Origin: Bicyclus anynana
Taxonomy: Eukaryota > Arthropoda > Insecta > Lepidoptera > Nymphalidae
Length of the DNA: 64,000 bases
Assembly (NCBI RefSeq): GCF_947172395.1
Contig: NC_069087.1
Coordinates: forward strand, 9,629,107-9,693,106
Reading direction: 5' to 3'
Every line of letters begins with the position of its first letter. Positions within the stretch are counted from its first letter, which is position 1. Under the pieces are notes generated by a model. That model was not told the origin of the DNA and did not search any database. It was given only the letters and a program-made list of their open reading frames with translations. Shown here in pieces: positions 1-9,421 of the stretch. A program made the position numbers and the translations under genes.

Positions 1-554
1 CTTTCTGCCTTGGAAATTGCGGAATGCTCCATACAAACTTCCACGCCCTCATTTTAGGAAAGTGCGGGGTCAGAAAAAGACAAAAAGTAGCCTATGTCAC
101 CATTCTTTCAATTATCTCCACTTAAAAAAGCACGTCAATTCGTCGCTACGTTTTGCCATGAAAGATGGACAAACAAAGAGACACACACAATTTCACATTT
201 ATAATATTAAAAGTATGGATTTCTTTCTTCTAAGAAATTTTCAGTAAAATTTCTCAGCTTAGAGTTGGAAAGTTGGTGGTGTTTGTTAGACCCACGTGCC
301 TTGTAGAAAACATCGAGCTGTTGGTCTCGATCATTAAGTACATTACATTTGATAGTGATCGTTAAAACCGTGCGTCACCCAGCAACCCGCATTGTCGCAG
401 CGTAGTGGGTCTAAGCTTCATACCCCTCTCCTATAAAAATGTAGGCCTTATAGTGGATCGTTAAAATAGGCTGGTAATAATGATTAAACAGAAACAAGCA
501 TTACTTTGCGGAAGCTTATCATATACTTGTCTTCGGAATCTATACTATTATTAT

Positions 555-735
555 AAAGCTGAAGAGTTTGTTTATTTGTTTCATAGAACGCGTTAATCCC
601 AGGAACTACTGGTCCGATTTTAAAAATTCTTTCAGTGTTAGATAGCCCATTTATCAAGGAATACTATATTATTCCTGTATTCTTACGGGAACGGGAACCA
701 CGCGGGTGAAACCGCGCGGCGTCAGCTAAAAGAAA
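555..735 (+). mobile_element. degenerate interspersed repeat, lepidopteran type
   Basis: Contains stretches I associate with a widespread moth and butterfly repeat: GGAACTACTGGTCCGATTTT, GATAGCCCATTTATC and an end resembling CCGCGCGGCGTCAGCTA. No coding capacity. The family is not confirmed. Confidence 0.45.
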
Positions 736-2849
736 CATCTTCTGAGGATGTTCCGGTTTCGGAGTAAAAGGTACATAGAGGATTTTTTGTCAGGTCTAAA
801 CTTAATTTCGAAACTTTTTATAAATTATATTTTAGATGATGTTTTATAAAATTGTAAAATATTAAGCAAACAACAACTACTTACAAGACTATATTAAAAA
901 GATAGACCTACATTTTAGAAGTACAGTTTAACGGCTCGTGCATTTTATTAGCGAAAGTTCTTTTGGCACGGCTAACTATGTATTAAGACCATATACCACC
1001 AAGTGCGTATTTCTGTTTGTTGGGCTCATAATTATGTATCTAATAAAATACCATTTTTCTTCTATTTCAGGTACTTAACTTATATCTATCATTTCTTCTT
1101 CAGAAACCTGGCTTCTGTAGATATTTGCAGAGAGTCCAATTTTCAATTACAAAGTTAATCTACTAACCATTTGGAAGGGAAGTTAAAAAAACAACCAAAA
1201 TAGGAAACAGTTTCGCGGAATGACCGTGAACTTTGTGTTCGAGGATGACGATGATGATGAACACATTTTGTTGTTGGTATCAAGAGGGATGATGACAGTT
1301 TTTTAAATTGTATATAAATTAGGAGTATGCTAATAGTAAAGTAATTTTGTAAAAGTAACAGGGTATCTGCGATCATTACTTTCGGAGCTACAGGGATTTA
1401 AAGGGTAACATTTGCGGCGCTGCCACGGATCCCTGAAAAACGCCCCACACAAAATGGTACGATTTAATGACGTCGTAGGTGCATATTGATCGTTAGATTT
1501 GTATGGGCGGTCAAACAAAATTACTAATATCTTTGTTATTTGTGCGTTTATGTTTATAGTTCATGTATTAAAAAATGTCACATTTAATGTAAGGAAGCTA
1601 AAACTGTATGAATTTTCATCTAATTACGATAAAATATTTTAAATTGATTTTGAAATTTTATAATTTTATTTATTTGCAAATATTCAGTCAATCTTTGCTT
1701 TATATGTATAAATTAGTTAACATTGACCTTATTTACCCGAATGTATCATAAAAATCAATATATTCAAACCTAGTCATCATCCCTATTGAGCTATGGCTAC
1801 AAGAATGTCTAAAATAAACTAGCTTAGAGTTATCGACTTGTGTAATATTGTTTTAGTTTAAGTAGCTATGTATGTTCATATCGTACAACGGATTTAGTGC
1901 AGTAGTAAATTATTTACTAAAATACCTATCAAGTTCGACTCTGACATTGGTAAAAAAATCCTTAATTCATGATGTTAGTAAAACTTATTCACTGACATCG
2001 TTGTTTGGATTAGAGGTGTTCCTATGACGATTAAAGTGAGGTCATATAGAGCTTAAAAGATTTGCTAACGCGACCAATTTACGTCAGTTTTCTTTACTTT
2101 CATGACTTGAGGAGACAACTTTACATTGTTCTTTTAGACCTTGTCGAATGAAAAAGATGAAAATGTATTAGAGTATTATGAAAAAATAAATTTTAAATAT
2201 GTATATAATGAAATTGATTTGATGTTTTAAAAAATAGTTAAATAGCCGTTCATTCGTGGACAATTTTAACTTAATAATTATTAAAAATTAGTATACGATC
2301 AGGTTGTTATGACATTATTATTATTTGCTAGTTTTTTTAACTCTTGAAATATGACAATCCTGCTATTTTTAAAAGCAAGAATAATAAATATTTCTAACTT
2401 TTAAAAAGTAAGTAAATACAAGTGTAGAGAACTGGATTGAGTTTATCAATTGGAGAGATTTACCCTGTCAACCAACGAATATGAATACAAACGTAGCACA
2501 TTTTTAAATTATCAAAGAAGTAAGTGATAAGAATGAGAACATGATCAATCGTATCCATGTTTTGTGCGAGATACGTGGGAGCAGATAAAATGCAGCCTTA
2601 TCTGACAAACTTTGAAGGTCAGGAGGATGATGTTTGGATTCCACAAAAATGTACCAAAACGCCACTAAAATATGCTAATAATAATAATTTTACTTTGTCT
2701 TTTTTTATCTGACAATACAATACGAGTATTTTTAACATTTACTCTCAAAAGTAACCTTCATATTTATCATTGAATTTTTCAAAGCTTTCGCGTAATTTTT
2801 ATGTGGAAATGTAATTTCTGTATTTTTCTAAAATTAATTTTGCAGTAGT

Positions 2850-3310
2850 TTTGCAGTAGTAGTAAAGGGCGATTCAGTTTTAAGTCTATTTTCTGTAATA
2901 ACTTAAACACCATTTATTTCAAAAACTACTTAACTTAGAAACCAATTTTCAAGATTCCCCTTTGGTATATTATTATCACACGATGAGATTGTGCAATAAA
3001 AAAATGAGAATGCTTTTCAAAATTTTCGAAGACGAAACCTTAAAGACGAAGGAAACGATTTCAATAAAATTAGCACCAACTAATCGACGTGGTTTTCTGG
3101 GATTAAGAGCTTATTACTTTTAAAAATTGGTCGGTATAGCCGTTTAAAAGTATCAATTTTTTTTTATATTTTTTTTAGGTAACCTTTCAAAATCAACTGT
3201 ATTGGTCTGAATCGTATCAACTAGGATAAGCCGTTAAAAAGTTATGAGGGAGTTACATACTTACGTATTACACACACCCACGCTCATACAAACAGACATA
3301 GATCACCGCA
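2850..3310 (+). repeat. diverged interspersed repeat, copy 1
   Basis: Shares order and similarity of several segments with 7430-7900: a run of ATTTTCGA, then a CAATTTCGA-like segment, an ACACCGATCGA-like segment, GCCGTTnAAAAGTTATGAG, and a final ACACACCCACGCTCATAC-like tail. Non-coding. Confidence 0.45.
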
Positions 3311-4059
3311 AAAATAGTCAAGATAGCAATTCCTTGAAACTCGGTTTTATTTTATACAACTAGTAAATATAATGTTAATAAAAATCATTAGCGGTAGTTT
3401 ATTTAAGGGGCGAACATTTTAGTGCATAATCATAAATTAAATAAGAGAGATATATTTACTATACTGGGTTATGTATGTATAAAAAAACTGTGATTACACA
3501 TTCCAATCGTTACTAATTTAATTTCATTAATACCATAATGGTAAGATGTCACCGTCCACAAAAGCGCATACTGTATATATTTGAATTTCCTATGAAATAT
3601 TGTTTTTGCAAATATACGTAATCGTACAGATATTGAAGATTACTATGAAGGCTTATCTGTATATGTGTTATCTGACTTATTTTAGTTATAAATGCTTAAC
3701 TTACCTTCACAATTTAACAGATATGTACGTATATAGAATATTTTCTTATGTGAAATGATTGCAGTAACTATTTAATTTTAAATAGTACTAATATTCGTAG
3801 ATAGAAATATCTATAAAAAATACATAAAGTTCTACAGAGTATGTCTAGCTATATGAAGTATCTACTCTTCTATGTTTAATTCTTAAATCCATGGATCACA
3901 ATAAAAATTTCAGTTCAAACAAGCTCTACCTTAATCCTCATTACCTAATAGGTACCCTAGTATTAAAGTATAGGATCCCAGTATAGAGCGACCTTCACCG
4001 AGGTGGTTATTGGATGAATATATTTTTTTATATGAAAGTAGCCAAATTCAAATTAAAAA

Positions 4060-4130
4060 AATATAATTACCCGCGTAGTTCCCGCTCCCGTAAAAATACA
4101 GGGATAAAAGGCCTATGACACAAACAAATA
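4060..4130 (-). mobile_element. short repeat fragment (TTCCCGCTCCCG type)
   Basis: The stretch around CCCGCGTAGTTCCCGCTCCC followed by ACAGGGATAAAAGGCCTATG resembles the tail of a common lepidopteran interspersed repeat, here in inverted orientation. Fragment only. Confidence 0.35.
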
Positions 4131-4698
4131 ACGTTTCTTTCTAGTGGTAAAAGAGTTTTCGGTTCAGTATATCCGAGCAACACAACAAACTTTACCTCTT
4201 TATAGTATTAGTATACGCACTCGTAGATAGTATAATTATATTAAATATGGGTTGACAGAATATGATTAACTACCAACTTTTTAAATCTGAATTTACGCAG
4301 AAATCCCTATACCACCGTGTTCTCAATGAAATATTCTTTATTTTAACGTAACTTTTTTTATAATTCATTCACCAGACCAGTGTAAGTTACTGGTATAGGC
4401 AGGTATACACAGGTAAACAGTCACCACCCTTGGGTAGGCACTAGGCACACGTCACTCAATGGTCGTGACGGGAAAAAATAGTCAATCGTCTAATCAGTCG
4501 TTCGCATATTCTACAGGCTTTATACTTTCGATTAGTATTGAATTTGTCTACCTATTTAACGAAACGCGTGAAATATTAAAACAAATGTTAATTAAGTATA
4601 ATTATATTCTGGGCTGATTTTTTTTAGTCAACCCATTAGAAATACATTTATTGATATATTTAATTTAATATACATATATTCATTTTAGACTTATATTT

Positions 4699-4726
4699 AT
4701 CTTCGTGACAGGTCTGTCACGAAGAT
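4699..4726. repeat. 28-bp palindrome
   Basis: Two 13-base arms, ATCTTCGTGACAG and CTGTCACGAAGAT, are exact reverse complements separated by two bases. Confidence 0.9.
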
Positions 4727-5244
4727 TTATTTCCATGTCATGTGCCATGTTCCATTCTCACCCTTGTGAAGTTTAGCAAAATATACTTATGCACTTTATA
4801 GGCAACGATTTTATATTATTAGATAGTAATTATAGTATAAAATATCGTTGCGTATGCGTATAGGTATGGTCAGCAGCATAAGTGATTTATGTTTTGTGGG
4901 TAAGATACATTGATACATAATATAACCAATCCTATTTACTGACTAAGAACGTTTCTTTCTTATTACCTTCAACAGCATTGTTATTATCAAAACCATTATA
5001 TACGTAGATGCGATAATTGTAAGATAATATAATTTTATAGGTTATGCCGATTGAAACTATGTTCAGTGTTATAAATCAAACGAGACATTTATCTGTAACC
5101 TAGAATTTATAAAAACGCGAGGGATTTTTACATTTTTGATGCATCAGCAACAGTATATAAACGAGTAACCAAGCAAAAATGGTTCTCAGATGTAACAATT
5201 GAATAATGGTCTTTAGAGGATGTGACGTCCGGAAAGATACTCAC

Positions 5245-5648
5245 GTAGGAGGACGTACTAGATGAAACAGTTCCGTCGGCGATGTTGGAACTCTTCGAAT
5301 GACCATTTTGCGACCATCGGTACACCCCATTCCAATTGACGCAAGTGAACGCACAGAAGGAGCATAATGGTTTGTTCCGCTGTCAGAACCGTCGGGGTAT
5401 GCAGTCACCTGGTCGTAGGGGCGTAGGCTCCGCGCGGACGCTGCACCAGAGGCGGCGTTCACATCTCTGAGTCTGTGTGTATCGGTGAAACTCTTAACTT
5501 TGCGGATTTGCCCAGAGGGCGTTAAAACAGGTGCTGGTGAACTTGGCTCGAGAAGTTTTAGACATTCCTGATCTTGATCTCCAAAGTGGCTCACGTTTAT
5601 GGCCACGCTAGGCAAGGCGCCTTCCGCCGAGGAATCGGCTTTACTCAT
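5245..5648 (-). CDS. first coding exon of an unidentified neighbouring gene
   Basis: Open frame from ATG at 5646-5648 (A at -3) to a strong gtgagt donor at 5239-5244: 134 codons plus two bases. The predicted N-terminus has no signal peptide, membrane segment or cysteine pattern. It is Ser/Pro-rich with possible proline-directed phosphosites (PSSPAPVLTPSG, RRVPTSPTELF). Composition is GC-richer than the surroundings and it lies directly below a CpG-rich stretch, as expected of a 5' exon. Transcription would be in the same direction as dpy, downstream of it. I do not recognise the family. Later exons are not visible in 1-5244, so the rest probably lies off the window. Confidence 0.6.
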
Positions 5649-5945
5649 GATATTACGTCACAAAGTCATAACTTTACAATTGATGAACGCGTTTGCCACT
5701 GGACCGCGTTTTGTATAATACACAAACACAAGCGAGCGAGATCGGCGAAGCAGGCCGACCGACTGGCTTGAGTTGACGTTGAGTTGACTTGTCAGTCGCG
5801 GCAATTGGTAAACAAAGTATGATTCTGTTAGTGCAGAGTGGGGAGGACACGGAAAGGAAGAGGAGAGGGGGAGGTAGGAGGCCGCGCAACGCGCATGCGC
5901 CGTGTTGACCGCGGCGTGTAGCGCTGCGCATGCGATGCGACTGAC
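5649..5945 (-). promoter_or_regulatory. CpG-rich promoter and 5' UTR of the neighbouring gene
   Basis: A local CpG-rich stretch in AT-rich surroundings, directly upstream of the ATG at 5648. It contains GCGCATGCGC at 5891-5900 and TGCGCATGCG at 5925-5934, close to the NRF-1 (insect Erect wing) consensus YGCGCAYGCGCR. No clear TATA box was seen; the start site is not determined. Confidence 0.45.
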
Positions 5946-6778
5946 ATTATGATAGATACGAGTACATACTTAAATTACATTTATTGTGTTTACGTATTAA
6001 AATAATTGTCTCAGTATTATCGTTATTTGTCAATGTTCTAAGAGTGATTGAAGTTACAATTCCTACGCTATCACACTAGTCTATAAATAAATAAATAAAC
6101 GAGTAAAAGCATCACGAATCTATCTACCTAGATATTATTTACCTATTAGTGATAATAATAAAGAAATCTCAGCTGTGTTAGAAATAATGTTGTACACACT
6201 TGTTTTGTATTTTAACTTTGCTTTACGCGTTACCTGCTTGTATTGATATAGTTCTCATTATGGCTGAAACCAAGAACATTGTGAAAATTGCTCGTGAAAC
6301 TTCTATTGGCAAATGGCAGTTATCAGGTTTTTGTTTCGACGGTGTAGTGTAGAATTGGCTTCGATATAATATTTTCTCGAGCTGATTACGGATATTACGA
6401 TTCTTTTTACTTTCAATAGATTAAAATGTCAAGATAGTCTTAACATTTTGGCCTTCACGGGAACTTCCTTTATGATGCGGGTTTGCCATTCTCATGATCT
6501 TTCATCGGTTCTATAAACTTTACGAACAATTTCTGAATCGATTACATAATTAAACTATTTAAGTTTTATAAAACTGAAGTATTTGTTTGTTTGAGATATG
6601 CGGTTGAATGCGCTTATATTTGAAACTACTTTCTTTTATTTCATTTCATTCGTGTATCTTGCAATCAATAAATTAAATTGAATTTGATTTTAAAAGGTTT
6701 CCCACGGGGAAAATGAATATGTGAACATCCGTTAGTGTATATATATGGAGCATAGCTACAAGTTCTCTCCATTTTACA

Positions 6779-7015
6779 GTTACTCTTGATATGACTAACA
6801 TTATAAAGGCAAAAGTTTGTATGTCAGTGTGTTCGTATGTTCCTCCTATGTCCGGCTTCTGAAGCGATTTGGCCGAAATTTGGAATGGAAATAGATTTTA
6901 CTCTGGATTAACATATACTCATAGGCTTTCATCCTGGAAAATCCATGATTCCTGCGGGATTTGTGAAAAACTGAATTCCACGCAGACGAAGTTGCGGGCG
7001 TCCGCTAGTTTATCA
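6779..7015 (+). mobile_element. degenerate interspersed repeat, lepidopteran type
   Basis: Contains GCGATTTGGCCGAAATTTGG, a segment ending TTTGTGAAAAACTGAATTCC, and a terminus ACGAAGTTGCGGGCGTCCGC. These resemble a very common butterfly and moth repeat. Family name not assigned. Confidence 0.5.
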
Positions 7016-7429
7016 TAAGGTTCATGAGACGCATTGTCTCGGATACCTACATTATAGCTTATAATAATAATAATTTATTTATTTGCTTTAAACATGGCTT
7101 GGCAACTTCCTTCGTAACACTCCCGATGGTCCGCGCGGGCCGGGGGGCGTGTAGCGATGAATGAAAGACCCACTACTGATGCACCTCACTTCCCCGCACG
7201 CACGATTTCACACCCGCGACGCACTTGTGATAGCTAGACATATCTCACTTTATGGAGGCTCAATTTGAACTGTGTTGGCTTTTGATTTAATTCGATGCAC
7301 TTTAATTATTTTTTTTTTATTTTCCAACCCCCTTACCTTTACCCCTTAATATTGACCTTCATATTCAACAATATGAATTTTTCAAAGTTCCAATAATCCT
7401 GTAATCCGTATGTATAAAGCTATTCTTTA

Positions 7430-7900
7430 TATTTTTTTTCAAAATTGTAGTTTCAGTCGTTTAGGAAATTTGGGGGAGGCATTGGTCAATTTTGGATCTT
7501 TTGGAATAATGTTTTTCATCAAACGCTTTTTTCAAAAATTTTCGACTACAACCGCAACAATAATTTAACATCTAAACGAATGAACCAATTTCGACAAAGT
7601 TGACACCGATCGAAGCAAATTTTTGAGGTTCAGAGCTGTTTTATTACATTTTAGAATATGGCGGTTACGCAGTCTAAAAGTAGATAATTGAAAAAAAAAC
7701 CAAATTCATGTAATTTTACTTTTTGACATTTTTAAAAAACAGGTCCAAATTGATTCAATTGTGTTATGAAATGTAAGTTTGGTGAAGCCTTTTAAATACT
7801 GCCCATTTCCATTTCGTTCAAATCGGATGAGCCGTTCAAAAGTTATGAGATCCTACATTCTTGCATACACACACCTACACTCCTACAATGAGATCCGTTC
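7430..7900 (+). repeat. diverged interspersed repeat, copy 2
   Basis: Same-orientation relative of 2850-3310. The clearest shared end is CGGATGAGCCGTTCAAAAGT followed by TATGAGAT and a tail of CACACACCTACACTCC type. Confidence 0.45.
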
Positions 7901-8504
7901 ACTTATCTGGGTTCAGAGGTGAAAACGTTGACAGAGTCCCATAATAAGCATGAAAAAAGTACTATTTCCCGTAGGACGTTTTCTTGATGCCATTTTCTTA
8001 TTCCAATTCCAAACACTTACTACTTACACATAATTAGGTCAGTTACAATACATACTCTATGATGAATTTTAGATATGATGTGGACGAAACCTAGAAAAAC
8101 ATTACTTCAAATTCTCGACCAAGATTTCCTATGTACATTTTCCACCATCTCGAAAAAAGGGTTGAGATCATTATATATAGATATCGATCGAAAAGTAAAA
8201 AAAAACGTGCGGGACGGGACGGGACGCTCCACAGTGATAACTCATACTGCTGCCATACGTGTGAGAGAAAGGGAAGCCAGCCAGAGTGGCGCCGTAACGC
8301 GTTACGTTACATAGAAGAAGTTAATAGGAGTTATCACTTTAAAATATTCTTTTACAGAGTCGGTTTCGTCGTGGTGCAAATTTAGTCCGGGTTAGGTTTG
8401 GCAAAAAAAAAAGTTTGTTGGCAGCCTCATTCCTGAGGAAGAGATCGATTTATTGGCCGTGTTAGGTGTAAGAACCATAGAACCCAGAAAGCTAAACAAT
8501 TTGA

Positions 8505-8660
8505 AGCCTAATTTGTCGGATTGTCTCGTTGGTCTTGTAGTCAGCGTATGCAAGTTTGGATCGTGAGATCTTAGTTTCGAGTTCTGGGTCAAAAACACTG
8601 GATATCTTCCGCTGCACCTCGCTTCCGTTTCCCTTCCGCTGTCTGCCCAAACCTGACATA
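8505..8660 (+). mobile_element. tRNA-derived SINE-like head
   Basis: An A-box-like TTGGTCTTGTAGTCAGCG and, about 50 bases later, a B-box-like TTTCGAGTTCTGGGTC give the arrangement of an RNA polymerase III promoter, as in tRNA-derived lepidopteran SINEs. The tRNA fold is degraded, so it is not called a tRNA gene. Confidence 0.5.
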
Positions 8661-8718
8661 CTGATGAATGTTGTACATACTCGTAGTAAGCAATAAAATA
8701 TAACAATGTTTTAATTTT

Positions 8719-9034
8719 TTTATTTTATTAATAATTGCTTATAAACTAAAGTCAATATTTATTTTACAAAATATGGTGTTGAATATTTATTAATTATCAC
8801 AAAATTCAGAGGAGGCGACAATTCTATGTTAATAGAGATAAAATAAAATTAAAGTATTCTAATTCAGGGCGCTACGAGCGCAAACGAGGGAGGCGGCTAC
8901 GGTGCCGCGGCGCTCGCAGCGCCCTCGCCCGGCGGTCCTCCGGCGGCGCGCATAAACCGAGTGAGTGAGAGAGAAAGAGCCGACACCGCCCGGCGCCGGC
9001 GGAGGAGCGGGGCGTAGGACTAGCGGGAGACTGC
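8719..9034 (-). other. dpy: dpy 3' UTR with candidate poly(A) signals
   Basis: Below the stop codon the minus strand is GC-rich to about 8870 and then AT-rich. AATAAA on the minus strand occurs at 8786-8791, 8758-8763, 8724-8729 and 8719-8724. The first lies about 245 bases after the stop codon. The actual cleavage site cannot be chosen from sequence alone. Confidence 0.55.
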
Positions 9035-9421
9035 TCAGCGCTGGAACAGCGGGTTGGGGAAGTCGGGCGGGTGAGGCAGCGGCGCGGGCGCGGGCCGCGC
9101 TCGGCGCCACGCCACGAGCCAGCAGGCCACCGCCGCGGCCACCGCCACGAGCGCCAGCAGCGCCGTCAGCGCCAACGCCACGGCCAGGCCGGCTGCGGAC
9201 ACGCACACCTCGCCGCCCGCGTTGCCGGCGCCCGCGCTGCCGTACGCTCCTGACCCGTCTCGCTGCGGAGCCGCTTGAGACAGATCTCGCCTGTCGAGTG
9301 TTAGGATCTGGTTCGACTCGACTGTCACCTCCTCTCGAAGTTGTCCCGACAGGGGACCGTCTGTTTCGATTGCTTCTCGTTTACGGCGTTTACCAAACGC
9401 ATCGTATCCGCGACAGTTTAC
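9035..9421 (-). CDS. dpy: dpy exon 97: end of ZP, furin-type site, transmembrane helix, tail, stop
   Basis: 387 nt ending in TGA at 9035-9037. It begins VNCRGYDAFG, then KRRKR (9377-9391), a consensus furin-type site in the position where ZP proteins are cleaved. A low-complexity Gly/Ala/Ser spacer follows. A hydrophobic stretch of about 30 residues rich in Ala, Leu and Val (9107-9196) is the membrane anchor. The 23-residue cytoplasmic tail begins with RRAR and is proline-rich. The exon is much richer in GC than exons 1-83. Confidence 0.94.
   Translation of the reverse strand, partial: VNCRGYDAFGKRRKREAIETDGPLSGQLREEVTVESNQILTLDRRDLSQAAPQRDGSGAYGSAGAGNAGGEVCVSAAGLAVALALTALLALVAVAAAVACWLVAWRRARPAPAPLPHPPDFPNPLFQR

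Larger units (their letters stand above)
1..5244 (-). other. probable first intron of the neighbouring gene; no coding sequence seen
   Basis: AT-rich DNA with no convincing exon on either strand; the short open frames lack codon bias and splice context. It contains interspersed repeat fragments (about 555-735, 2850-3310, 4060-4130) and a 28-bp palindrome at 4699-4726. Intron status rests on the donor at 5243-5244. Confidence 0.4.
5946..8700. other. intergenic region between the neighbouring gene and dpy
   Basis: No supported gene. It holds a repeat at 6779-7015, a diverged repeat at 7430-7900, a (GGGAC)3-like run at about 8213-8226, a perfect 12-bp palindrome GTAACGCGTTAC at 8294-8305, and a SINE-like head at about 8505-8660. 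Confidence 0.5.

Noticed and set aside
1155..1518. Two overlapping minus-strand open frames as exons of the neighbouring gene
   Set aside because: No suitable splice sites in phase with the exon at 5245-5648 and no codon bias.
6260..6352. Short plus-strand frame starting MAETKNIVKIARE
   Set aside because: Only 30 codons, no clear donor with the right consensus, and no match I recognise; not enough to call a divergent gene.
8294..8305. Perfect palindrome GTAACGCGTTAC as a regulatory site
   Set aside because: A 12-bp palindrome in a repeat-rich intergenic region; such words are common in lepidopteran repeats and nothing else supports a function.
8505..8580. A tRNA gene
   Set aside because: A- and B-box-like words are present but a full cloverleaf cannot be formed; a SINE head fits better.
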